DNA of 23,202 nt, taken from assembly GCA_027310535.1 (NCBI GenBank), contig DAIDAQ010000010.1:1-23202 (forward strand). The letters run 5' to 3'. Shown here piece after piece: positions 6,796 to 14,120 of the stretch (within the stretch, counting starts at the first letter, position 1; every line of letters begins with the position of its first letter). This DNA comes from Candidatus Micrarchaeaceae archaeon (GTDB taxonomy: Archaea; Micrarchaeota; Micrarchaeia; Micrarchaeales; Micrarchaeaceae). The notes beneath the pieces were generated by a model that worked only from the letters and a program-made list of their open reading frames with translations, ran no database searches and had not been told where the DNA came from. The translations under genes were made by a program, and so were the position numbers.

Positions 6796-7476
6796 ATGGG
6801 GAAGAGCGTGGTCATAAAGTACACTAAGAACGGCGAGAGTTTCGAGCTTGTTGTCGATGCGGTACTTGCATACGAGTATGTGGCCGGGAAGCGCCCGGAT
6901 GTGCTTTCTGTGCTTGAGACAGAGGAGGTCTTCAAGGACGCAAAGCGCGCTGAGCGCCAGAGCGAGGAGAAGATGAAGAAGGTGTTCGGCACTGCCGACC
7001 TTGCGAAGGTCGCCGAAACAATCCTCAAGAACAGCGGCGTCCCCATATCGGCTGAAGAGCGGGCGAAGATGGTGGACGAGAAGCGCAGGCAGATAATCGC
7101 GATCATAGCAAAGAACTCTATCGACCCGAGGACCAATGCCCCGAATCCGCCGCTGCGGATCGAGAATGCAGTCAACGAAGCAAAGGTCAACTTCGACCCG
7201 ATGAAGCCCGCAGCAGAGCAGGTCAACGAGATAGTGAAGAAGATAAGCTTCATACTGCCGCTAAAGTTCACCGTATCGAAGGTTGAGGTCATACTCCCGC
7301 CTGACATCGCCAACAAGTGCTATGGGGTGCTCAAGCGCTTCGGCCTAAAGTCCGAGGAGTGGCTGCCCAACGGCAGCCTGAAGGCAGTGGTCGAGTTTCC
7401 GGCAGGGATGCAGGGGGACTTCTTCAATGAGGTGAACAAGGCCGCGCACGGTGCTGCGCAGGTGAAGATGCTTTAG
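6796..7476 (+). CDS. sbds: Ribosome maturation protein SBDS homologue
   Basis: Archaeal orthologue of the Shwachman-Bodian-Diamond protein, which in eukaryotes acts with EFL1 to release eIF6 from 60S subunits. The 226-residue protein has the N-terminal FYSH domain (YTKNGESFELVVD...EEVFKDAKR), the helical middle (ISAEERAKMVDEKRRQIIAII, then NSIDPRTNAPNPPLRIENA) and the C-terminal ferredoxin-like domain ending in FPAGMQGDFFNEVN. A GTG at 6787 is possible, but AGTG at 6786-6789 sits 6 nt before the ATG at 6796 and the family begins near here. Gene order psmA-SBDS-rrp4 is conserved in many archaea. Confidence 0.95.
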   Translation: MGKSVVIKYTKNGESFELVVDAVLAYEYVAGKRPDVLSVLETEEVFKDAKRAERQSEEKMKKVFGTADLAKVAETILKNSGVPISAEERAKMVDEKRRQIIAIIAKNSIDPRTNAPNPPLRIENAVNEAKVNFDPMKPAAEQVNEIVKKISFILPLKFTVSKVEVILPPDIANKCYGVLKRFGLKSEEWLPNGSLKAVVEFPAGMQGDFFNEVNKAAHGAAQVKML

Positions 7477-7518
7477 TATTTAAAGGAAAAAAGGAAAAGA
7501 TGGGAAAAAGGTGTTTTA

Positions 7519-8166
7519 ATGAGAAAGATAGTATTTCCGGGAGAGAGCCTGCAGATAGCCAGGCGGTCTTCCTGCACGTACAACGACGGCAAAGGGGTGT
7601 GCTCATCTGCAGTCGGGCTGTTCGACGAGGAAAGGGCATCGCTGCTTCCGCTGGAGGGCCCGTGGCAGCCTAGGATAGACGAGACAGTTGTGGGCACCAT
7701 AACCGACTGCAAGAATTACGTCTACACCGTCAACCTCTCGTATTACTGCCGCGCCCTTATAATAGGCAGCAGGTACGGCAGGCAGTCGGATTTCGAGATC
7801 GGGTCGGCTGTCGAAGCGAAAATAAAGGACATTGAGGACAGGACGGTCCTGATACTCTCCTACCCCAGGGCCCTGCCCGGCGGCATCCTTGTAAGGGTCA
7901 AGCCGGCAAAGGTGCACAGGATAATAGGCAAGGAGGACACCATGGTCAGGCAGGTAGAGAACCTTACCGGCACAAGGCTGGTCGTCGGTGCAAACGGGGT
8001 GATATGGATAAAAGGGCAGCAGGACGGGATAAAGGCAGCCATAAAAGCCATCTCGCTTATCGAAGAAAATGCGCACCGGCAGGGGCTTACCGAGCAGGTG
8101 AAAGTCATATTGGAAAAAGAGGCAAGGCCCTATACAAGGAACAGGGAGCAAAGAGAGGGTGAATAA
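7519..8166 (+). CDS. rrp4: Exosome RNA-binding subunit Rrp4
   Basis: Cap subunit of the archaeal exosome that binds RNA and feeds it to the Rrp41-Rrp42 ring. The 215-residue protein shows the N-terminal domain beginning RKIVFPGESL, an S1 domain (about residues 53-120, DETVVGTITDCKNYVYTVNL) and a KH domain (about 138-185, HRIIGKEDTMVRQVENLTGT with GANGVIWIKG). It lacks the zinc ribbon of Csl4. GGTG at 7510-7513 precedes the ATG by 5 nt. A 42-base gap separates it from SBDS, and rrp41 starts immediately after its stop. Confidence 0.95.
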   Translation: MRKIVFPGESLQIARRSSCTYNDGKGVCSSAVGLFDEERASLLPLEGPWQPRIDETVVGTITDCKNYVYTVNLSYYCRALIIGSRYGRQSDFEIGSAVEAKIKDIEDRTVLILSYPRALPGGILVRVKPAKVHRIIGKEDTMVRQVENLTGTRLVVGANGVIWIKGQQDGIKAAIKAISLIEENAHRQGLTEQVKVILEKEARPYTRNREQREGE

Positions 8167-8898
8167 ATGGGATCATCGCTTAACAAGCCAGAATTGATAG
8201 TGAACGGGAAGAGACATGACGGAAGGGGTTTTGACCAGCTCCGGCCGCTGAGGATAGAGGCCGGTGTGGTGAAGAACGCGGACGGCTCTGCCTATTTGGA
8301 ATGGGGGGACAATAAGGTCCTCGCAGCGGTTTACGGGCCGAGGGAGGCGATGCCGAAGCACATTGCCGATCCGTCAAAATGCATAGTGAAGTGCAGGTAC
8401 TCGATGGCCCCATTCTCAGGGATTGACGACCACGGCAGGAGCGGCCCGAACAGGCGCTCAACAGAGATATCGAAGGTGGCAAGGGAAGCATTCGAGAACG
8501 TCATACTGCTGAACGATTACCCTGGTGGGATGATAGAGATATTCATGGAGATACTGCAGAGCGACGGCGGCACGAGGGCCGCAGGCATAACGGCAGCTTC
8601 GGTCGCATTGGCTAACGCCGGCATACGCATGAAGGACATTGTGTATGCAGTCTCGGCAGGCAGGATAGACAAGCACATAGTGATAGACGTTGACATGCTC
8701 GAGGACAACTACTCAGACGCCGACATGCCAGTAGTGGTCGCGCCAAGGAACAACGATGTCCTGCTCCTCCAGATGGACGGGGGGCTGTCTACGGAGCAGT
8801 TCAGCGAGGCAATGAGGATGGTGCTTGAGGCGGGCAAAAGGATAAGCGCCGAGCAGAAAAGGGCGCTTGAGGACTACTATAAGATGGCAAAGGAGTGA
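8167..8898 (+). CDS. rrp41: Exosome catalytic subunit Rrp41 (RNase PH-like)
   Basis: Phosphorolytic 3'-to-5' exoribonuclease that can also add tails; active when paired with Rrp42 in a hexameric ring. The 243-residue protein shows the RNase PH fold with RHDGRGFDQLRPL, the RNA/phosphate-binding RSGPNRRSTE, the active-site GGTRAAGITAASVALA and the catalytic acidic stretch IDVDMLEDNYSDADMPV. These are the residues expected in the active subunit. GGTG at 8158-8161 (overlapping the end of rrp4) lies 5 nt before the ATG. Length matches the archaeal family. Confidence 0.97.
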   Translation: MGSSLNKPELIVNGKRHDGRGFDQLRPLRIEAGVVKNADGSAYLEWGDNKVLAAVYGPREAMPKHIADPSKCIVKCRYSMAPFSGIDDHGRSGPNRRSTEISKVAREAFENVILLNDYPGGMIEIFMEILQSDGGTRAAGITAASVALANAGIRMKDIVYAVSAGRIDKHIVIDVDMLEDNYSDADMPVVVAPRNNDVLLLQMDGGLSTEQFSEAMRMVLEAGKRISAEQKRALEDYYKMAKE

Positions 8899-8902
8899 TT
8901 CT

Positions 8903-9691
8903 ATGGAGATATTGGACACGATAAAAGGGACTTACATAAGGTCCATGCTGAAGGAGGGCAAGCGCCAGGACTTGCGCGCCCTCGACCAGTTTAGGGACAT
9001 AAAGCTAAGAGCGGGGGTCATAGAGCACGCCGAGGGTTCGGCGCAGGCAGATGTCGGAGACACAAGGGTGGTCGTGGGAATAAAGATGATGCCAGACGAG
9101 GCAATGCCCGACACTCCGGACCAGGGCAACCTGATAACAAATGCCGAGCTGCTCCAGCTCGCCTACGAGGACTACGAGCCCGGGCCGCCGAGCCCTGAGT
9201 CTGTCGAGCTCGCAAGGGTAGTGGATAGGGGCATACGCGCGGCGAACTGCATAGACCTGGCCTCTCTCGTGCTCGAGGACAAGAAGGTATGGAGCATCTT
9301 CATAGACATCTACGTCCTCAACTACGGCGGCAACCTGTTCGACGCCAGCTACCTTGCGGCAATGGCCGCGCTGCTAAGCGCGAAGGTACCGCATTACTCA
9401 GATGGCGCGGCAGACCACAGGAGAAGGGATACAAGCCTTAAGATCAATGGCATTGTCGCATCAACTACATTCGGCAAGATCGATGGAAGGCTGTTGCTCG
9501 ACATGGACCTCAACGAAGAGAGAATAGCGGACACAAGGCTCACTATTGCGACGGACGGCGAATCAATAAGGGCCATGCAGAAGGGCCTGAGCGGCGCAGT
9601 AACAATTGGTGAGGCTGAGCAGATGATAGGCGAATCGCTCGTGCAGCACAAGAGGCTCAAGTCCATCATAGAGCGCGCCGCGAAGGAGTGA
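8903..9691 (+). CDS. rrp42: Exosome subunit Rrp42 (non-catalytic RNase PH-like)
   Basis: Structural partner of Rrp41. The 262-residue protein has GKRQDLRALDQFRDIKLR, GSAQADVGDTRVVVGIK, the RVVDRGIRAANCIDL stretch and DIYVLNYGGNLFDASYLAAM. The GTR active-site motif of Rrp41 is replaced, as expected for the inactive subunit. AGTG at 8894-8897 lies 5 nt before the ATG at 8903, so this start is preferred to an in-frame codon at 8867 inside rrp41. It follows rrp41 after 4 bases. Confidence 0.96.
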   Translation: MEILDTIKGTYIRSMLKEGKRQDLRALDQFRDIKLRAGVIEHAEGSAQADVGDTRVVVGIKMMPDEAMPDTPDQGNLITNAELLQLAYEDYEPGPPSPESVELARVVDRGIRAANCIDLASLVLEDKKVWSIFIDIYVLNYGGNLFDASYLAAMAALLSAKVPHYSDGAADHRRRDTSLKINGIVASTTFGKIDGRLLLDMDLNEERIADTRLTIATDGESIRAMQKGLSGAVTIGEAEQMIGESLVQHKRLKSIIERAAKE

Positions 9692-9706
9692 GTGGCAGGT
9701 GATGCT

Positions 9707-9940
9707 ATGGCTAATGCTAGCATAAGATACGGCGCAAGGATAAGGAAGCAGTACACAGCGGTGCAAAGGGAGAAGAATGCGCTCTACAAGTGCCCCGGTT
9801 GCGGCCTTTTGAAAGTCAGGCGCGTGGGCACAGGAATATGGAGGTGCGCACACTGTGGGAGAAAGTACGCCGGCGGCGCATACTCATTCACAACGCCGCA
9901 GGGGGAGGCGGCGAAGAGGCTGATAGACGAGCTGAGCTGA
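9707..9940 (+). CDS. rpl37ae: Ribosomal protein L37Ae (eL43)
   Basis: Zinc-ribbon protein of the large ribosomal subunit. The 77-residue protein begins SIRYGARIRKQ and contains the zinc site CPGCG (about residues 28-32) and CAHCG (about 46-50), typical of L37Ae. GGTG at 9698-9701 lies 5 nt before this ATG; an upstream in-frame GTG at 9692 lacks such a signal. Its position after rrp42 is the standard archaeal arrangement. In most archaea rpoP follows directly, but here an extra gene is inserted. Confidence 0.93.
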   Translation: MANASIRYGARIRKQYTAVQREKNALYKCPGCGLLKVRRVGTGIWRCAHCGRKYAGGAYSFTTPQGEAAKRLIDELS

Positions 9941-9944
9941 TGTG

Positions 9945-10316
9945 ATGGTAGACATCGTATACTCTCCGTTGAAGGAGATAGTAGTGCATGAGATCGTGGA
10001 GATAAGCAGGGACGACCTCCTCAGGGAGCGCATAACCCCCGCAGGGAATATGCCGCTCTACTGGTGCGATTCAGTCCTCTTCAGCTTCTCGTCGCTGCCG
10101 ATGACGCGTGACGTGGTAAAGGAATACCTTTCAGGGAGGATACACTGGGCAGAGCTGCACTATACTAGGATGGACAAGTATATGCCCGTGCTGGAGCTGA
10201 ACGACGAGCATTACAGCGGCCCGCTAAAGGTGAGGGTTATCGACACGTCAAACTCTGCGCTGCACAAGGAGCTTATCAAGTGGCTCAGGTCAGCGAAGAA
10301 AAACAACAATAGATGA
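9945..10316 (+). CDS. Hypothetical protein inserted between rpl37ae and rpoP
   Basis: A 123-residue protein I do not recognise. It has no zinc motif, signal peptide or membrane segment. It is acidic/mixed in its first two thirds (VVHEIVEISRDDLL, YWCDSVLFSFSSLPMT, HWAELHYTRMDKYMPVLELN) and ends in a basic tail KWLRSAKKNNNR. Predicted alternation of strands and helices suggests a small alpha/beta fold. The ATG lies 4 bases after the rpl37ae stop with a weak GCTG 5 nt upstream, and its stop is 4 bases before the rpoP ATG, so it is translated in the operon. The position suggests a role in RNA decay, ribosome or transcription, but no function can be claimed. Pcc1, found nearby in some archaea, is shorter and not obviously similar. 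Confidence 0.8.
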   Translation: MVDIVYSPLKEIVVHEIVEISRDDLLRERITPAGNMPLYWCDSVLFSFSSLPMTRDVVKEYLSGRIHWAELHYTRMDKYMPVLELNDEHYSGPLKVRVIDTSNSALHKELIKWLRSAKKNNNR

Positions 10317-10320
10317 TGCT

Positions 10321-10452
10321 ATGGCGTACGTCTGCGCAAACTGCGGAAAGAAGGTAAAGGAGCTGGACAACTTCATACGCTGCCCGTACTGCGGCTCCAG
10401 GGTTTTCCTGAAGGGCAGGCCGAACATACCGAGAGAGGTCTCGACCGACTGA
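10321..10452 (+). CDS. rpoP: DNA-directed RNA polymerase subunit P (Rpb12-like)
   Basis: A 43-residue zinc-ribbon subunit of archaeal RNA polymerase, which helps hold Rpb3/Rpb10-like subunits together and stabilises open complexes. The sequence has YVCANCGKKV (zinc knuckle 1), then IRCPYCGSRV (zinc knuckle 2) and FLKGRPNIPREV, matching RpoP, whose usual length is 44-50. GATG at 10312-10315 lies 5 nt before the ATG. It is easily missed because of its size. sua5 follows at once. Confidence 0.9.
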   Translation: MAYVCANCGKKVKELDNFIRCPYCGSRVFLKGRPNIPREVSTD

Positions 10453-10471
10453 TTGCAGTGGGGCCGAAGCA

Positions 10472-10483
10472 GGTGTCTATATA
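10472..10483 (+). promoter_or_regulatory. GGTG-N5-ATA initiation site of sua5
   Basis: GGTG, the spacer TCTAT, then ATA. Spacing equals that of psmA, rrp4, rrp41 and rpl37ae. Only the third base of the start codon departs from an ordinary ATG. Confidence 0.55.
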
Positions 10484-11104
10484 GAGGTTGTAAAGGCCGA
10501 CAGCGCAAAGGAGCTGAGGGTATACTCTGGTGCGATACAGCGCGCGATAGCGGAGCACGGCGTCGTTGCCTTCCCGACAGACACGGTCAACGGGATAGGG
10601 TGCTCAATCTACGACGACATAGCGCTAGGCAGGCTCATAGAGATGAAGAAGAGGGACGCGTCAAAAGGGCTCGCCGTCCTTGTCTGCGACAAGGAGTTTG
10701 CGCAGACGCTTGCCGAATTCAGCGATGCCGCGCTGGTGCTTGCCGGCGCCTTCTGGCCTGGGCAGCTGACGATGCTCCTTCCCCTGAAGAACGAGACCGT
10801 GAGCAAGCTTGTTGTGCAGAACGGAAAGGTCGCCTTGCGCCTTCCCGCCAGCGAGGTAGCGCGAGCTGTTGCCTATGAGTTCGGCGGCGCGGTTGTGGGC
10901 ACGAGCGCAAATATCAGCGGCGGCGATCCGCTTCCCACCAGCGCCGCGATAGCAGATGCATTCCCTGAGCTAAAGCTGGCTATAAAGTCGGGCGAAAGGC
11001 CGAGCGGCGTCTCCTCAACCATCTTCGACGTAGAGAAAAGGAGGGTAACAAGGGAAGGGGCCCTCAAAGAGAGCGAGATAAAAGCGGCATTGGAAGGTGT
11101 CTGA
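10481..11104 (+). CDS. sua5: Sua5/YrdC/TsaC threonylcarbamoyl-AMP synthase with apparent ATA start
   Basis: Makes threonylcarbamoyl-AMP from threonine, bicarbonate and ATP, the first step of t6A37 tRNA modification; the KEOPS complex finishes it. The 207-residue frame shows AFPTDTVNGIGCS, the KKRDASKGLAVLV motif, the GQLTMLLP region, ALRLPA and VVGTSANISGG: a complete YrdC domain. No Sua5-type second domain follows. The frame is open from 10412, yet no ATG, GTG or TTG occurs before the ATG at 10643, which would delete the essential N-terminal motif. GGTG at 10472-10475 lies exactly 5 nt before the in-frame ATA at 10481, giving MEVVKADSAKEL if ATA initiates. Alternatives are a CTG at 10514, a +1 frameshift at the rpoP TGA, or a sequence error. 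Confidence 0.9.
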   Translation: MEVVKADSAKELRVYSGAIQRAIAEHGVVAFPTDTVNGIGCSIYDDIALGRLIEMKKRDASKGLAVLVCDKEFAQTLAEFSDAALVLAGAFWPGQLTMLLPLKNETVSKLVVQNGKVALRLPASEVARAVAYEFGGAVVGTSANISGGDPLPTSAAIADAFPELKLAIKSGERPSGVSSTIFDVEKRRVTREGALKESEIKAALEGV

Positions 11105-11105
11105 C

Positions 11106-11411
11106 ATGCTCCCGCGCAAGCGCTTTTCAAAGAACATAGAAGATTTCACATGTGCACACTGCGGTGCAACAGTCAAGGGGAACGGTTACACAGACCACTG
11201 CCCCACCTGCCTCTGGAGCAGGCATGTAGACGGAAATCCGGGTGACAGGAGATCCAGCTGCCACGGAATGATGAAGCCAGTAAGAGCAGAATATTCGCAT
11301 AGCGGCTTTGCCATGGTGCATAGGTGCGAGAAATGCGGAATAGAGAAGCGCTGCAGGGCCGCTCCTGCGGACAACACAGAGCTGCTAGTAAGCCTGTCAA
11401 ACAGGAGCTGA
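11106..11411 (+). CDS. RNHCP-domain zinc protein
   Basis: A 101-residue cysteine-rich protein. It carries FTCAHCG near residue 13, then YTDHCPTCLWSRHVD and PGDRRSSCHGMMKPV, and ends with HRCEKCGIEKRCR. The middle stretch is the signature of the RNHCP domain (named for its motif), whose function is unknown; the six or more cysteines and histidines suggest zinc binding and possibly RNA binding. A GTG at 11097 overlapping the sua5 end is an alternative start; GGTG at 11096-11099 favours the ATG at 11106 (spacing 6). It is the last gene of the operon that begins with psmA, so its product may act on RNA or the ribosome, but this is inference from position. Confidence 0.82.
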   Translation: MLPRKRFSKNIEDFTCAHCGATVKGNGYTDHCPTCLWSRHVDGNPGDRRSSCHGMMKPVRAEYSHSGFAMVHRCEKCGIEKRCRAAPADNTELLVSLSNRS

Positions 11412-11487
11412 TCCACGATGCATTTACCGCCGCGACCGCCTCCTGCTGCCGCATCGCACCATGTTGGCACAGCCATACTGGGGCCGA

Positions 11488-12504
11488 TCACGCTATCGGG
11501 AGCTTGATGCCCTTGATGCTGGCAATACCAAAGCCGTAAGTATTCTTTGCCTTGTCCTCCTCGATCCTGCTCTTGTACTTGGGGTATGCCTCGCTCACCC
11601 TGCTGATTACCCCATTCTCTATGAACCTTGGGTCTGTGTACCTGAACTTTTTACTTATCGCGACTTTGGGGTTAACATCTGCCAGCTCGAACTCCAACCC
11701 GCCCCTCAGTGCATCGAACAGCCCCAGGATTTCGGCATCGCCGCTCCTGTTTATCTTCTTCATGACTTCGCTGTCGGTACCAGAGAAGTCATCGACCGCT
11801 ATTATTCCTTTCCTGACGGCCATCCTCAAAGCCCCAGCAAAAACATACCAGATAATGTATATCTCAGACGGCCTAAGACCCTCCCGCTTTCCCTCCCCAA
11901 AAACGCTTATGTGCTTCTCTGCGAACTTAAGAGCAGATTCCTTGCGGCGAAATGTCATAACGCCCCCAACAGATGCCACTGATTCTAATGCATCGTTCAC
12001 AAAATCCATGTCGCCCCCGGCTGCCCACCACCGCACAGTGTAATCAAATCTATCGGCGCATACCTCCGGCTGTTCCTGTTCGAGCAGGCTGTAATTATTT
12101 GGTTCTGAAATCCTTCCGGGATCAAGGCCGTGCCTCTCCAGTATTGTCGCCAGCTCTGACCCATTGTTGAAGAACCTATTGTGTATGGAATCCTGGTAAT
12201 CCTCCTTCCCACCATCTTCCTTTAGAACATAATCAATGACGTGCGAGAACGCCGTGTGCGACACGTCGTGCAGCAGCCCTGCGACCTGCTCCTCAAGCGA
12301 CGCTCCCAGCCTGCGCAGTATGAGCATTGCTCCGATGCTGTGGTCGTATCTTGTGAAGCCTTTCTCCCCAGAAGGTATGAACTCAATGGGGATGCCTATG
12401 TTGGATATGCCCTTCAGCCTCTGGAACAACTTAGAGCTTATTATGCTGAGCGCCACCGGCTCGGTTATCTCGGCCCTTCCGTATGCTATATCATCCACGA
12501 TCAT
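11488..12504 (-). CDS. HD-domain phosphohydrolase (SAMHD1/dGTPase-like)
   Basis: A 338-residue metal-dependent phosphohydrolase. The HD metal ligands are visible as RYDHSIG (His), LLHDVSHTAFSHV (His-Asp) and CADRFDYTVR (distal Asp), in the order and spacing of SAMHD1-like and YdhJ-type enzymes. These commonly cleave dNTPs to nucleosides and triphosphate, but others act on different nucleotides, so the substrate is open. The N-terminus reads IVDDIAYGRAEITEPV, followed by FQRLKGISNIG, also typical. The C-terminal third has no recognised domain. It converges on the RNHCP gene with 76 bases between and lies 79 bases downstream of the AlaE-like gene. Confidence 0.87.
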   Translation of the reverse strand: MIVDDIAYGRAEITEPVALSIISSKLFQRLKGISNIGIPIEFIPSGEKGFTRYDHSIGAMLILRRLGASLEEQVAGLLHDVSHTAFSHVIDYVLKEDGGKEDYQDSIHNRFFNNGSELATILERHGLDPGRISEPNNYSLLEQEQPEVCADRFDYTVRWWAAGGDMDFVNDALESVASVGGVMTFRRKESALKFAEKHISVFGEGKREGLRPSEIYIIWYVFAGALRMAVRKGIIAVDDFSGTDSEVMKKINRSGDAEILGLFDALRGGLEFELADVNPKVAISKKFRYTDPRFIENGVISRVSEAYPKYKSRIEEDKAKNTYGFGIASIKGIKLPIA

Positions 12505-12583
12505 AAAACCGCTTTGCGACCTCTATTGCAATCCGTCTTTTCTGGTCCGTTCAGACGGCTGCTGTAGCCTTTTGTGCTGGAGT

Positions 12584-13126
12584 TTATTTATTCTTTTCTT
12601 TGCCTCTCCTTATGTCGCATGCTGGTTTGAGTCCGAATAGCCTTCTTACCTTGTCATAATACATGCCTGAAAGCGTGGAGGTGACGGGTGATGTCAGTAT
12701 GCCGAAGGCCACGCTGCAGATAACCTGCTTTCTGTCTGCGCCATTGAGGAATAAGGTCGCCGCATAGATCGGGGTGCCGAACAGCACCGATGCTGCAGCG
12801 TTGGACATGGCCTTCCTTATTATGCTGCTGTCGTCGTGCGTGTCAAGTTTCTTGAACACGTAGTCCCGCACCATGCCATAGGGCCTTGCCGTGATCATTG
12901 CCAGCGCGGCATTCATACCCCTGATATGGAGCGATTGGCTAAAAGACAGGTTCGCGAGGAAGACCTCGTTAGCCACGCCTATCGGTGTGTTGTATGTGAC
13001 TGACGAAGATGTATCTACGGCCCATCTGTACACTGTAGAACCTGATCTCCGTAACGCTCCTCTTATCGTAGGGCCGCGCGAGAGCATGGCCGCCTCCGGC
13101 TCTGCCGCAATCGTAGTGGTCGCCAT
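12584..13126 (-). CDS. AlaE-like inner membrane protein (putative L-alanine exporter)
   Basis: About 180 residues resembling bacterial AlaE, an alanine exporter. Shared landmarks are VDT near the start, EVFLANLSFSQSL, the TARPYGMVRDYV motif, GTPIYAATLFLNGADRKQ and STLSGMYYDKVRRLFG. Roughly four hydrophobic segments are expected, so it is an integral membrane protein. The frame can be extended to an ATG at 13159, but a TATA-like element at 13171-13180 predicts a transcript start near 13150, and the family begins later still, so 13126 was chosen (13087 is also possible). In an archaeon this is probably an acquired gene. Transport activity is inferred from the family. Confidence 0.72.
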   Translation of the reverse strand: MATTTIAAEPEAAMLSRGPTIRGALRRSGSTVYRWAVDTSSSVTYNTPIGVANEVFLANLSFSQSLHIRGMNAALAMITARPYGMVRDYVFKKLDTHDDSSIIRKAMSNAAASVLFGTPIYAATLFLNGADRKQVICSVAFGILTSPVTSTLSGMYYDKVRRLFGLKPACDIRRGKEKNK

Positions 13127-13170
13127 TGGATCAACTCTAGAAGGTCGCGTACAATACATCACTGGTAAGC

Positions 13171-13180
13171 GAATAAAAGG
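13171..13180 (-). promoter_or_regulatory. TATA-like element of the AlaE-like gene
   Basis: The minus strand reads CCTTTTATTC, predicting transcription from about 13150. Confidence 0.35.
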
Positions 13181-13300
13181 CTATTGTGCAGGTGGGAGTA
13201 GCGGAAGTTTTACACTGGAGCGGCGGCAAGCAACAAAAGAGAGACCGCACTCTCAGGGGAGCTTCGGCGACAACCCCCCAGCGATCCCATAAGCTCTATT

Positions 13301-13386
13301 CGCCGGGAGCGAGATTCGAACTCGCGAAAGCCATTTCTGACTAAACAGCTTAGCAGGCTGCCGCCCTACCACTAGGCGATCCCGGC
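13301..13386 (-). tRNA. tRNA-Ser(GCU)
   Basis: On the minus strand the acceptor strands GCCGGGA and TCCCGGC pair fully, with discriminator G. The D-arm is GCC-TAGTGGTAG-GGC. The anticodon stem is GCAGC/GCTGT with loop CTGCTAA, so the anticodon is GCU (13352-13354). A long variable arm AGTCA-GAAA-TGGCT, typical of serine tRNAs, is present, as is the T-arm GCGAG-TTCGAAT-CTCGC. No intron is seen and CCA is not encoded. Confidence 0.96.
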
Positions 13387-13407
13387 ACTAGGAGTATTTG
13401 ACGTTAT

Positions 13408-13418
13408 CTTTTATAAGG
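13408..13418 (-). promoter_or_regulatory. TATA box of tRNA-Ser
   Basis: The minus strand reads CCTTATAAAAG, centred about 27 nt from the mature 5' end at 13386. Confidence 0.6.
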
Positions 13419-13421
13419 CTT

Positions 13422-14104
13422 TTACTGTTGGCGCAGCTTTTGCTGCCGCGCGCCCATGGTCCATTTGCCCTTCAGCCTGTTCAGGGCACCCTTTTCGAGT
13501 TGCGGCTGTAGCTTCTTGATGCGTTCAAGCGTGAATTCGGCGCCGCATCTCCCCAGGCCGTTTACGCACATGTCAATTGGATCACTGCCATCCGGGAAAA
13601 GCACCCTTCTGTCCTTGTATAAAGCGATTCTTATCATGCCCTGCGCCTCAAGGCCAAGAAGGAATCTCTTCGCAGAGGCTACTCTGATATCGTCACGACC
13701 TTTGCGCTCTCCAGAGAGATAAACTCATGCTCACTGGGCCTTGAGCCCCTGTGAAAGCCCTCTTCTGATAACCCATATACTGGTCCCTTAACGCCAGAAT
13801 ACCATCTTACCATCTGCCAAAGGCCCCTTTCGCCCTCTAGCAGAAGTAAGGCCTTTTGCATCTGCGTTCCAGCTTGCCTGAAGGGAATTCCTTCTCCTGC
13901 TTAAGAAAATCACGGCATCAACGAGGCTGTCTGCCGCGCATACATATCTTATGTTGTAGCCAGGGCTGGCCTTCGGTTCAATGACTTCCAGGTCATTTGC
14001 CTTCGAGCTGTGGTAAAGGTGTCTACAACTCTACATAAACAACACTGGCCATCTTGTGATCTCCTCCATATCTCAAGTCTGTTAAGCTTCTTCCTAGTAA
14101 TCAT
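13422..14104 (-). pseudogene. Multiply frameshifted gene remnant, unknown family
   Basis: Protein-like sequence runs from ATG at 14104 to TAA at 13422 but changes frame at least three times. Segment 1 (from 14104) begins MITRKKLNRLEIWRRSQDGQ. Segment 2 (about 14030-13855, next frame) reads CRHLYHSSKANDLEVIEP and YVCAADSLVDAVIFL. Segment 3 (13861-13682) reads LLLLEGERGLWQMVRWYSG, GPVYGLSEEGF and EFISLESAKVV, then TAG. Segment 4 (about 13694-13422) reads DDIRVASAKRFLLGLEAQG, MIRIALYKDRRVLF and a C-terminal basic tail. Joined, they give about 220 residues of consistent codon style. The LYHSS...LEP...AADS pattern vaguely recalls small proteins with LYHGS/LEPR motifs (ADP-ribosyltransferase-like folds), but I would not assign it. 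It lies 17 bases downstream of the SRP RNA. Confidence 0.7.
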
Positions 14105-14120
14105 ACTTATCTGAATTGTT

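Noticed and set aside
10447..10483. Programmed +1 frameshift at the rpoP TGA making an RpoP-Sua5 fusion
   Set aside because: The +1 frame is indeed open from 10412, but no slippery sequence is evident, RpoP ends at its normal length, and a GGTG-N5 signal offers a simpler start at 10481. Kept only as an alternative.
13163..13300. Possible small RNA or gene between the AlaE-like gene and tRNA-Ser
   Set aside because: No convincing frame, hairpin or tRNA-like arm beyond the TATA-like element at 13171-13180.
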